64,000 bases of DNA, from NCBI RefSeq assembly GCF_025950235.1, contig NZ_JAPDDT010000001.1, forward strand, positions 558,001-622,000, given 5' to 3'. Below are positions 27,197 to 35,337 of the stretch, piece after piece. Source of the DNA: Luteolibacter arcticus. Lineage in GTDB: Bacteria > Verrucomicrobiota > Verrucomicrobiia > Verrucomicrobiales > Akkermansiaceae. The notes under the pieces are model-generated. The model did not search any database. It had not been told where the DNA came from and was given only the letters and a program-made list of their open reading frames with translations. The translations under genes were made by a program, and so were the position numbers. The stretch's first letter is position 1. The number at the start of each line of letters is the position of its first letter.

Positions 27197-27256
27197 GCGT
27201 GCCGCCCATCGATTGCGTGCTTGCCGCGCTTTCTGCTAGCATCGCAAGCTGCACCG

Positions 27257-28651
27257 ATGGAGTTGCTGCCTGCTCGTGTGCCTTTCTCTCTCCGCCTTCT
27301 ATTGGCGGTGGCATCGGGCGGCATTTATGCCTTGGCCTTTCCGCCGCTGGGTTGGCGCTGGCTGGTCGTTCCGGGAGTGGCGGGCCTGCTGATTGCTCTC
27401 CAAGGTCAGCGTGGGTCAAGGGCTCGTGCGATGGGCTTTCTCCACGGATTGGCAGTCTTCGCCGTGGGATTGTCGTGGCTTTACGAACTTTTCGCAGCGT
27501 GGTCATTCTTCCTCTGGATCGTGCTGGCCGTCTTTCCCGCGGTATTCGCCCATTTTCAGGGGCTTGCCTCGGCTCGCGGCGTCAAGGGTTGGCACTTGGC
27601 GGCCTTTACCGCGCTCAACTGGGGAAGCTGGGAGTATATTCGTTCGGAGCTCTTTGCGCTCAAGTTCCCGTGGTTGAGCGTGGGCTCGGCCGTCGGGCCG
27701 AATGGCTTGCTGCCGTGGATCGGAGTCTATGGAGTGAGCGTCATTGTTGTTTTCGGGGCCGCGCTGCTCTCGTTGCAGCGTTGGAAGAGCGCAGCGGCAT
27801 CGTTCGCCCTGGTGCTGGGTGCTTATCTGTTAGTTCCTCGTCATCCGGATCCAAGCGCCGACGATCCGGCTGCGGTGAAAGTCGGCGGCATCCAGTTGGA
27901 AGATGCCTCGGTCCACGACTTCGTGACCGCGACGGAAGGGCTGCCTCAAGATCTTCAGTTCGCGGTGTGGCCGGAATATGCGGTGCCCTACGACATCCGG
28001 GCCGACGTGAACGAGTGGAAGCTCGTTCAGCAGCTCTGTCGTGACCGCGATGTTACTCTCACCTTCGGCACCCAGCGTCATGAGACAGGCGGCGAGGTGT
28101 GGCGCAACATCGCGCTGACCGTCGATCCCGGTGGGACGCGCGGCGAACACAACAAGGTTCACACCGTGCATTTCTTCAACGACGGGGTCGCCGGCACGAC
28201 GGCCCTGCCGGTCGATACTCGCCACGGCAAGGTGGGAACGCCGATCTGTTTCGATTGCGACTACGAGGGTGTCACCCGCCGCATGACCGCCGCCGGAGCG
28301 GAAATGTTCATCGTCCCGGTGATGGATGCGAAGCCGTGGACCGCTCGCCAGCACGATCAGCACGCGGAGCTGATGCGGATCCGGGCCTGTGAGAATGGCC
28401 GGTGGATGTTTGTCTGCGCGACTTCCGGGGTGTCCCAGGTGATCGATCCGAATGGGATGGTGCATGGCCGCCTTGGCGCGATGGTGGAAGGAGTCCTTGT
28501 CGGCTCGCTGCGGCGAGAGTCGGAACTTACCTTTTACACCCGCTTTGGCTGGCTCACACCGTGGATGGTCCTCGGAATCGCGGGCGCATCATGGGTCCTG
28601 TTGCTGTGGCCGAAGCGTCGCGATAGAGCGGCACAGGCCAAGTCTGCGTGA
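27257..28651 (+). CDS. lnt: Apolipoprotein N-acyltransferase-like protein
   Basis: Lnt adds the third acyl chain to lipoproteins in the inner membrane. From the ATG at 27257 there are about 464 residues; the open frame begins at 27221. The N-terminal half has at least six hydrophobic segments (GIYALAFPPLGWRWLVVPG, LNWGSWEYIRSELFALKFPW). The C-terminal nitrilase domain shows Glu in WPEYAVP, Lys in HNKVHT and Cys in TPICFDCDYEG, the catalytic triad. A last transmembrane helix follows. It is shorter than E. coli Lnt (512). It is convergent with the next gene, with only four bases between stops. Confidence 0.88.
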   Translation: MELLPARVPFSLRLLLAVASGGIYALAFPPLGWRWLVVPGVAGLLIALQGQRGSRARAMGFLHGLAVFAVGLSWLYELFAAWSFFLWIVLAVFPAVFAHFQGLASARGVKGWHLAAFTALNWGSWEYIRSELFALKFPWLSVGSAVGPNGLLPWIGVYGVSVIVVFGAALLSLQRWKSAAASFALVLGAYLLVPRHPDPSADDPAAVKVGGIQLEDASVHDFVTATEGLPQDLQFAVWPEYAVPYDIRADVNEWKLVQQLCRDRDVTLTFGTQRHETGGEVWRNIALTVDPGGTRGEHNKVHTVHFFNDGVAGTTALPVDTRHGKVGTPICFDCDYEGVTRRMTAAGAEMFIVPVMDAKPWTARQHDQHAELMRIRACENGRWMFVCATSGVSQVIDPNGMVHGRLGAMVEGVLVGSLRRESELTFYTRFGWLTPWMVLGIAGASWVLLLWPKRRDRAAQAKSA

Positions 28652-28655
28652 ATCC

Positions 28656-30410
28656 TCACCGCGGAATCGGTGGCGGACCGGGACGGACAAACTCGTGATC
28701 GGTCAGCGTCTTGAGAAAGGCGACCAGTGCCGCCTTGTCTGCTTCGCTGAGCTTCAGGCCCTCCGTCGGGTGCTTGGCCAGATTCGGATCGAGCGTCGGG
28801 CTGCGGTGCAGGCCGTGGTCGTAGTGATCAATCACATCCTCCAGCTTCGTGAAGCGCCCGTCGTGCATGTAGGGCGCGGTGCGGGCGACATTGCGAAGGG
28901 ACGGCACGGCAAACTTGCCGAGATCCCCATCGAGTTTCGTCGCGGCTTGCCGGCCGAGGTCGTCGGTAAACGAGAGGCCGTTGTTGGCGAAGGCGGCACT
29001 TTGGAACATCGGCCCGCCGTGGCAGTGGAAGCAGTCCGCGCCGCGTTGGCCGCGGGCGGGGTCGAACTCGGTGTTGAAGAGCTCGGCGCCACGCTTTTCC
29101 TCGGAGGTGAGCTGGGCTTGACCGCGGATGGCCCGGTCGAACTTCGAGTCGTCCGAGACCAAGGTGAGCAAGAACTGCTCCAGTGCCCGTCCCAACCGGT
29201 CGGCATTTACCTCCGGTGTCCCGAACGCCGCATCGAACATGTGCGGATAGTGTCTGCCCTGCCCGACCTTCTTCACGACGTCCGGGAGCGTGGCATGCAT
29301 CTCGATGGGATTCTGGATCGGCTCGAGCGATTGAGCCCGCAGGCTCGGCGAGCGACCGTCCCAGAAGAAGGACGACTTCCACGCGAGGTTGAAGAGCGGC
29401 ATCGACTGCCGGGTGCCGCTGTCGCCGAAGGCACCGATGCTGAAAGTCCGCCGGTCGCTGAAGAAATCGCGGCGCTCGTGGCAAGTCGCACAGGACTGTG
29501 TGCCATTGCCACTGAGGCGCGTGTCGTGGAAAAGACGCTCACCGAGCATCACGCCTTCCTCGGTGAGCGGATTGTCAGCGGGTAAGGCCGGGTGGGGGAA
29601 GGTGGAGGAAAAACGGAATCGGTAGGGCGTCGCGCCCGGGGCGATGAGCGCGTTGTTTTTGGCCGCTGCCTCGGCCCGCGTGGGTGTCGGTTGCAGGCTT
29701 TCGATCCGGAACGCCTTGGGAAGATTCGCTTTCAGAGTCGCCGCCAAGGGGTCGCCGGGGCGAGAATGGGTGGTCGATGCCTCTTCAGCAATGGTCACTC
29801 CCGCAAAGATCTCCGAGGCATCAAAGCCGAGGTGCAGCGTGTGGTCGCGTTGGAGATCGACCTCCAGTGGCAGCTCCACCGTCATTAAGTTCCCGTCGTT
29901 GGCGATGTGGAACGAGTAGCCGCCGATCTCGCCTTCCTTGCCGCGCCACAGGCCCTCCACGGCGGCAAAGATGTAGCCGCCCTGCCAGCCCCAGTGCATG
30001 CCGTTGACGGTGGGATTCAGCGGATGCCCGGCGGGATGGACGGCCGGGTCGCCCTTGTTGGTCTCCGGCGGGACCCCGATGTGAAAGCGCAGCCCCGTGT
30101 ATTTTCCGGCGGGGATATCGCCCAAGCCGAAGCGGGTCCGGCCTTCGCGGAGGTTCACGAAGGCGGACCATGTCTCCGCGCTCAGCCAGTCGCCGGCAGC
30201 GGTCTGGAGCTCTGCCTTGGAAAGCAACAGATCGCAGCGGGTCAGGGAGATGCGTTGGCCAGCCATGGTTTCCAAAGCCAGCGTATCGAAGGCCAGCGGC
30301 AGGGTGCCGAAGGTCGGGCGCAGCTCAACATCCAGCCGCTGCCCGGCATTCAGCAGCGGGGCGAGGACCAGCAGCAAGGCGGAGAGGCGTGCGATCATTT
30401 CCCGCATCAT
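28656..30410 (-). CDS. MbnP-MbnH fusion: copper-binding-like protein joined to MauG-like di-heme enzyme
   Basis: The 584-residue exported protein carries two proteins normally encoded apart. After a signal peptide (to about residue 23), residues 25-235 match MbnP-like proteins, including NGMHWGWQGGYIFAAVEG (136-153) with Trp140 and Trp142. Residues about 265-580 are a MauG/cytochrome c peroxidase-type di-heme domain, with heme motifs CATCH (307-311) and CFHCH (460-464), and later APYMHDGRF. In methanotroph-type systems MbnH oxidises a conserved Trp of MbnP to kynurenine. Starts at 30410, 30407 and 30398 are possible; 30398 would give an almost leaderless mRNA. Confidence 0.85.
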   Translation of the reverse strand: MMREMIARLSALLLVLAPLLNAGQRLDVELRPTFGTLPLAFDTLALETMAGQRISLTRCDLLLSKAELQTAAGDWLSAETWSAFVNLREGRTRFGLGDIPAGKYTGLRFHIGVPPETNKGDPAVHPAGHPLNPTVNGMHWGWQGGYIFAAVEGLWRGKEGEIGGYSFHIANDGNLMTVELPLEVDLQRDHTLHLGFDASEIFAGVTIAEEASTTHSRPGDPLAATLKANLPKAFRIESLQPTPTRAEAAAKNNALIAPGATPYRFRFSSTFPHPALPADNPLTEEGVMLGERLFHDTRLSGNGTQSCATCHERRDFFSDRRTFSIGAFGDSGTRQSMPLFNLAWKSSFFWDGRSPSLRAQSLEPIQNPIEMHATLPDVVKKVGQGRHYPHMFDAAFGTPEVNADRLGRALEQFLLTLVSDDSKFDRAIRGQAQLTSEEKRGAELFNTEFDPARGQRGADCFHCHGGPMFQSAAFANNGLSFTDDLGRQAATKLDGDLGKFAVPSLRNVARTAPYMHDGRFTKLEDVIDHYDHGLHRSPTLDPNLAKHPTEGLKLSEADKAALVAFLKTLTDHEFVRPGPPPIPR

Positions 30411-30422
30411 GCCGGATCGATC

Positions 30423-30439
30423 ATGAATGGCCGGTGAAT
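30423..30439 (-). promoter_or_regulatory. Tandem ATTCAC-N5-ATTCAT operator, MbnP-MbnH side
   Basis: The minus strand reads ATTCAC, five bases, ATTCAT, then GAT: two direct half-sites spaced 11 bp, as OmpR/PhoB-type regulators bind. It faces the MbnP-MbnH gene and mirrors the site at 30458-30474. Confidence 0.6.
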
Positions 30440-30457
30440 GGGTGCGCTTTGGTCACG

Positions 30458-30474
30458 ATTCATCGTGCATTCAT
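30458..30474 (+). promoter_or_regulatory. Tandem ATTCAT-N5-ATTCAT operator, regulator side
   Basis: Two perfect ATTCAT half-sites have 11-bp spacing and are followed by GAT, then five bases and TGTTAG (30483-30488), which may be the -10 element. The start codon of the response regulator is at 30502. Autoregulation by that regulator is inferred. Confidence 0.62.
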
Positions 30475-30501
30475 GATCCGGATGTTAGTTTCCTGCCCGC
30501 G

Positions 30502-31155
30502 ATGCGATTGCTCATTGCCGACGACGAGCCCGACCTTCTTCGCGCCCTTTCCCAAGCGATGCGCGAGGAGGGCTATGCCGTGGACGAGGCAGCCGATGGG
30601 ACCGAGGCGCTCTACAAGGTCACCGAATGGGACTACGACGCCGTCATCCTGGACGTGATGATGCCCGGACTCGATGGCTTCGAGGTGCTGCGCCGCCTGC
30701 GGGAGATCAAGAGGACTCCGGTGCTGATGCTCACCGCACGGACCAAGGTGAATGATCGGGTCCACGGGCTCGATGCCGGGGCGGACGACTATATTTCAAA
30801 GCCGGTCGATTTGGTCGAACTCGCCGCCCGCGTCCGCGCGATCGTCCGTCGTGCGCAGGGTGATGCGAGCTCGGTGATCACGATCGGTGATGTGAAAATC
30901 GATACAGCCGCGCGCCGGGCCACCAAGGGCGGGGGGGCGGTGCCGCTTACCGGCGGCGAGTATCCCTTGCTGGAATTTCTTGCCCGCCGCCGTGGAAAAA
31001 CGGTCACCCGCACCGATCTCTACAATCACCTCTACGACGAGAACGACACGCCGCTCTCCAACATCATCGACGTGCAGATCTCCAACCTTCGCAAGAAGCT
31101 CGGCCCGACCTTCATCACCACGCACCGGGGCCTCGGCTACAGCATCGACGCATGA
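30502..31155 (+). CDS. OmpR-family response regulator
   Basis: About 217 residues follow the ATG at 30502; the upstream open frame to 30427 runs through the predicted operator. The receiver domain has LLIADDEPDL and the phospho-acceptor Asp in VILDVMMPGLDG, plus LMLTARTK and GADDYISKPVD. The C-terminal winged helix has PLTGGEYPLLEFLARRRGKTVTRTDLYNHLYD and DVQISNLRKKLG...THRGLGYSI. The class resembles CusR/PhoP-type regulators. It overlaps the kinase gene by four bases and is divergent from the MbnP-MbnH gene, whose promoter carries a matching operator. Confidence 0.94.
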   Translation: MRLLIADDEPDLLRALSQAMREEGYAVDEAADGTEALYKVTEWDYDAVILDVMMPGLDGFEVLRRLREIKRTPVLMLTARTKVNDRVHGLDAGADDYISKPVDLVELAARVRAIVRRAQGDASSVITIGDVKIDTAARRATKGGGAVPLTGGEYPLLEFLARRRGKTVTRTDLYNHLYDENDTPLSNIIDVQISNLRKKLGPTFITTHRGLGYSIDA

Positions 31156-32627
31156 GTTTCCGCAAGTCCATCCGCTGGCGCATCCAAGCGTGGCACGGCC
31201 TGCTGTTGCTGGCGATGACCGCCGGCTTCGGAGTGACGGCCTACCGGCTGGAGAGGACCAATGCCTACCGCCGGATGGACGATGACCTGAAGGGCCACCT
31301 CGGCACCTTGGCGGCTGCCTTGGATCGTGGCGGGCCACGGGGTGGCGAACGTGATGAGGAGCGCGGCGGACCACGGGGCGGAGAGGGCGGCGGGGAGCGC
31401 GGCGAACGTCCTCCTCCGCGGCCTCCGCGGCCCGGTCAGGGGCCACCGCCGAAGTTCCAGACGCCCGCGATCATGGCGGCATTCTCTCCCGGTGAGCCCG
31501 ATCCATTTTACTATCAGGTGTGGACCCGCACGGGCGATCCGCTGACGAAATCAGACACGGCACCCGCGGGAATCGGGCGACCGGAGAACGGAACACTGGA
31601 TCCCAAGCCCAGGTCACGGGAGGGCTTCCGCGAGTGCTACCTTTTCACGCCGCCGGGCGAGTGCCTGCTGGTGGGGCGGTCATTGGTTTCGGTCGATAGG
31701 GCCATGCGGGACTTCGGGTGGAAGACCGCGGGGATCGGCGGCGGGCTGTTAGCCGTCGGACTCGCCGTTGGCTGGTGGATCTCGTCGCGGGCGCTGCGTC
31801 CAATCACCGCGATCAGTGTCGTCGCCACGAGGATCGCCGAAGGCAATCTCAAGGAGCGGATTCACACGCCGGAGACCGATAGCGAGTTGGGCCGGCTGGC
31901 ATCCCTGTTAGACGACACGTTCCAGCGCCTGGATGCCGCTTTTGATGAGCAGGCGCGCTTCACATCGGATGCGGCCCACGAGCTGCGGACACCGGTTTCG
32001 ATCATCTTGGCGCAATCGCAGCTCGCCCTGTCACGCGAGCGTGAACCAGCCTACTACCGTGAGACCATCGAGACCTCGCAGCGGGCCGCCAAGCGGATGC
32101 AGGGCTTAATCGAGTCGCTGCTCCAGCTCGCGGTCCTGGATGCGGCGGCCGGCCCGCTGGATCTTCAGGCCGGAGACTTGGCGAATGTCTGCCAGGAGCT
32201 GCTGCCGTCGCTCGCGGTTCTGGCGGAGGAAAAGGGCAGCACGCTGGTGGCGGATCTCTCACCGGCGGCTTGCCGCATGAACGCGGAGCAGATCGGACAG
32301 ATCGTTACGAACCTCGTGGGCAACGCAGTGAAGTTTTCTCCACCCGGGTCCGAGATCCGCGTGTGGACGGGACTTCAGGGGGATCGCGCCTGCTTCTCGG
32401 TTCACGACAATGGGCCCGGCATCGCTGCGGAGCACCTGCCTCATTTGTTCGAGCGCTTTTACCGGACCGATCGCTCGCGCAGCAGCGCGACCGGCGGCAC
32501 GGGCCTGGGACTGGCGATCTGCAAGCGCATCGCCGATGCCCACGGGGCGAATCTCTCGGTTGAAAGCGAGGTGGGGAAGGGTAGCGTTTTTTTCTTCGAG
32601 TTGCAGCGATTCACGTTGGGTTCATGA
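31152..32627 (+). CDS. Sensor histidine kinase with Gly/Arg/Pro-rich sensor insert
   Basis: The 491-residue membrane kinase has TM1 near residues 15-32 and a periplasmic part that starts with a low-complexity stretch (about 56-105: repeated GGPRGGE, then PPPRPPRPGQGPPP). TM2 is near 193-213 (TAGIGGGLLAVGLAVGWWIS). HAMP, HisKA (DAAHELRTPVSII, His near 276) and HATPase (GNAVKFSPPGSEI, DNGPGIA, GTGLGLAICKRIADAHG) follow. It resembles CusS/QseC-type kinases. The start overlaps the regulator stop (ATGA). Its 3' end contains the operator for the next gene. The signal sensed is unknown; metal or redox stress would fit its neighbours. Confidence 0.92.
   Translation: MSFRKSIRWRIQAWHGLLLLAMTAGFGVTAYRLERTNAYRRMDDDLKGHLGTLAAALDRGGPRGGERDEERGGPRGGEGGGERGERPPPRPPRPGQGPPPKFQTPAIMAAFSPGEPDPFYYQVWTRTGDPLTKSDTAPAGIGRPENGTLDPKPRSREGFRECYLFTPPGECLLVGRSLVSVDRAMRDFGWKTAGIGGGLLAVGLAVGWWISSRALRPITAISVVATRIAEGNLKERIHTPETDSELGRLASLLDDTFQRLDAAFDEQARFTSDAAHELRTPVSIILAQSQLALSREREPAYYRETIETSQRAAKRMQGLIESLLQLAVLDAAAGPLDLQAGDLANVCQELLPSLAVLAEEKGSTLVADLSPAACRMNAEQIGQIVTNLVGNAVKFSPPGSEIRVWTGLQGDRACFSVHDNGPGIAAEHLPHLFERFYRTDRSRSSATGGTGLGLAICKRIADAHGANLSVESEVGKGSVFFFELQRFTLGS
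32609..32625 (+). promoter_or_regulatory. Tandem ATTCAC-N5-GTTCAT operator before the YHYH gene
   Basis: ATTCAC at 32609 and GTTCAT at 32620 have the same 11-bp spacing as the two sites near 30.4 kb. They are followed by GAT and, at exactly the same distance as at 30483, TGTTAG (32634-32639). The YHYH-protein start is at 32649, so the mRNA would be nearly leaderless. This indicates a separate promoter for that gene. Confidence 0.6.
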
Positions 32628-32648
32628 TGGGTTTGTTAGGACGGGAGC

Positions 32649-35270
32649 ATGAAGCACCCGATCCTGCTGCTGACTGCTCTCCTGCTTGCCAACGCTAATG
32701 CGGACTCGAAGCTTTCGAGTTGGTACACCGCGAATGCGGGCAAATACGCCCGGATCCAAGAGACCGATGCCGAGGCGGTCGCTGGAACCTCGAAGACCAC
32801 GTGGACCCGCACCACGGGCATGTTCACACTCGCCCAGACGACGCCGGCCTATGCCGGGCCGACCCAGATCGACTACAGCACGAATTGGGTGTATGTTCGC
32901 ACGCCCTCGCTGGGCACCTACACGATGGGGCCATGGTACAATAATGCCGCGAAGACCCAGCTCTTCATCAACGTGCCGAAGAACCAAGGGCTGATCATCC
33001 GCATCCCGCGCACCGCCACCACCATCCCCACAACGAAGACGCAGATCAATGGCTTGAACATCGGTGGCGTGATGCAGCCTGCCGCAGGCTACTATGTGGA
33101 TGGCGTCAGCCTTTACGATCCTACCGATGGCTTCAGCTATAGCGGCGGGAGCGAGACCTCACCCGGCACCGGCCAATGGCATCGCGACGCCTATGTCAAC
33201 GAGAGCATCACCTTTGACTACTCGATGGCGCACCAGCAGAACACCGGATTCTACCATAACCACGCCAACCCGCTGGCGCTGCGCTACCAGCTTGGCGACG
33301 CGGTGAGTTTCAATAGCACCACGAAGAAATACGCGGAGACCATGAGCCCGACGGCTCACTCACCGATCGTGGCGTGGATGATCGACGGCCTGCCGGTCTA
33401 TGGACCCTACGGCTACGCCAGTGCGATGAACGCGAACAGCGGCGTGCGACGCATGGTCGGTGGTTTTGTAAAACGGGATGGCAACACTACGGGAGTGGAC
33501 AACATCACGACCGCTGGCCGCACGCTGCCCGCGTGGATGTTGCGGAACAACGGCAATACCAGCGCCACCGGCCCGACTGTCAGCACCACTTACCCGCTCG
33601 GTCGCTATATCCAGGACTGGGCTTACCTGGGCGACCTGCAGAAGAGCGCCGGGGCGAACTACCAGCAGGGAGTCGATTTCGACCTCAATGAATACAATGT
33701 CCGCTACTGCGTGACCCCGGAGTTCCCCAGCGGGACGTGGGCCTACTTCGTCAACATCTCCAGCACCGGTACGCCGCAGTTTCCCTACATGTGCAACCGC
33801 TGGTTCTACGGCACGCCAACAGGCGGCAAGGTCAACAGCATCACGGAGACGGTCACCAATCATTTCCTGGGCGGACCCAATCGGCCGCTTGCCATCCCGG
33901 AGACGCCAGTCGTGGCTGGCGGTAACGTGACCCTCACCTGGAATGCGGTGGAAGGCGGAACCTATTCCGTCGACGCCTCGACCACCGGGACGACTTGGAC
34001 GAACAAGGCGACCGGTCTAACGGTGAGCAATGCCAACACCAAGTCGAATACCCACACGGCACTTGGAACGACCGGCACTGAGCACGCCCGTGTGCAACGC
34101 ACCGCCTTGGCCACGTATGACACCACCGGAGTGGTCACTCCTACCGTTTCTCAAACGGCGACGACGAACTTCCTGCTGGGGACTCCACCCACGGCTCCGA
34201 CGCTGACGGCCATCTCCACCTTGAACGGCGCAACGGAAGACACCGCATTCACCATCAGCCATGCCGACCTCGCCGCTGCGGCCGACGAAGCGGATGCGAA
34301 CGGGGATGCAATCAGCTTCCGCATTGAGTCGGTGGTTTCCGGTTCGCTGACGAAGAACGGTGCCGCCGTGATTGCGGGCAGCACCTTGATCGCCGCGGGC
34401 GAGTCGGTCGTATGGACTCCCGGGGCCAACGAGAATGGCACGCTTGCAGCCTTCACGGTTAAGGCATGGGATGGAGCGCTCGCTTCTAGCAGCGCTATCA
34501 CGGTGACTGCTTCTGTCGCCGCGGTCGTGGATCCGAACAACGCGCCCGTCATGAATCCGGTGACCATTTCGCGCGACCTCGGCATCGGCAGCACCGATTC
34601 ATTGGCTCATTCCTTCTTCGTGAGTCAGACCAATCCATCCGATTCCGACGGCGATCCGATCCAGTTCCGGATCGAATCGGTGCCGAATGGCTCGCTCACC
34701 AAAAATGGGGTGCCAGTTACCCCCGGCGTCACCACGCTAGCCAGCGGCGAAGCACTCATCTGGAGCCCCGCCGGGCTGGCCCCGGACACTTCCCGGGTGG
34801 GATTCACGCTCAAGGCATGGGATGGCGCGGATGCCTCGGTGAACACGGCCACCGTCCAGTTCTCCGTGAAGCAGACCTTCGATCACTGGGCCGAGGACTT
34901 CGATCTCACGGGAGATGATGCCTTGCCCGGTGCCGATCCCGACCACGACGGCATCCCCAACGCGTTAGAGTTCTCCTTTGGCTCGAGTCCGGCCGTCGTT
35001 TCCGGGAATCCAGTCAGCAGCACCGTCGCAGAAGGCTATCTGACGCTCGTCTTCCCCCGGGCCGACGGCTCCGAATGGGATGTGGATATCGCCGTGGAGA
35101 CCAGCACGGATCTGGATGAATGGGACATTTACTGGCTCCATGAAAGTCCAGAGGACGGCCTGATCTATTCGTTCGGGGAGAATGGCGAGGCGGCGGATAC
35201 CATCACGATCAAAATCCCGGTAGGCACGAATCCCATTCGGTTTGCCAGGGTGCGGGCCGACGAGGATTGA
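32649..35270 (+). CDS. Secreted YHYH-domain protein with Ig/cadherin-like repeats
   Basis: The 873-residue exported protein has a signal peptide (MKHPILLLTALLLANANA) and an N-terminal YHYH domain (about 100-420). That domain includes GFYHNHANPLALRYQLGD at 200-217, where the hallmark reads YHNH, and the typical SPIVAWMIDGLPVYGPYGY. A fibronectin-like segment (about 415-485) comes next. Two cadherin-like repeats follow, each with DGDPIQFRIESV..GSLTKNG and FTLKAWDGA. A TSP3-like calcium motif (DPDHDGIPNALEFSFG) and a tail common in verrucomicrobial secreted proteins end the chain. The YHYH family has no proven function. A matching operator ties it to the upstream regulator. Confidence 0.88.
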   Translation: MKHPILLLTALLLANANADSKLSSWYTANAGKYARIQETDAEAVAGTSKTTWTRTTGMFTLAQTTPAYAGPTQIDYSTNWVYVRTPSLGTYTMGPWYNNAAKTQLFINVPKNQGLIIRIPRTATTIPTTKTQINGLNIGGVMQPAAGYYVDGVSLYDPTDGFSYSGGSETSPGTGQWHRDAYVNESITFDYSMAHQQNTGFYHNHANPLALRYQLGDAVSFNSTTKKYAETMSPTAHSPIVAWMIDGLPVYGPYGYASAMNANSGVRRMVGGFVKRDGNTTGVDNITTAGRTLPAWMLRNNGNTSATGPTVSTTYPLGRYIQDWAYLGDLQKSAGANYQQGVDFDLNEYNVRYCVTPEFPSGTWAYFVNISSTGTPQFPYMCNRWFYGTPTGGKVNSITETVTNHFLGGPNRPLAIPETPVVAGGNVTLTWNAVEGGTYSVDASTTGTTWTNKATGLTVSNANTKSNTHTALGTTGTEHARVQRTALATYDTTGVVTPTVSQTATTNFLLGTPPTAPTLTAISTLNGATEDTAFTISHADLAAAADEADANGDAISFRIESVVSGSLTKNGAAVIAGSTLIAAGESVVWTPGANENGTLAAFTVKAWDGALASSSAITVTASVAAVVDPNNAPVMNPVTISRDLGIGSTDSLAHSFFVSQTNPSDSDGDPIQFRIESVPNGSLTKNGVPVTPGVTTLASGEALIWSPAGLAPDTSRVGFTLKAWDGADASVNTATVQFSVKQTFDHWAEDFDLTGDDALPGADPDHDGIPNALEFSFGSSPAVVSGNPVSSTVAEGYLTLVFPRADGSEWDVDIAVETSTDLDEWDIYWLHESPEDGLIYSFGENGEAADTITIKIPVGTNPIRFARVRADED

Positions 35271-35337
35271 CGCCCTGATGCCATCGAACCCGTTTCCGGC
35301 GCTGGACGGCCCGGGGGCGGGATGGCATGAAGCGCGC

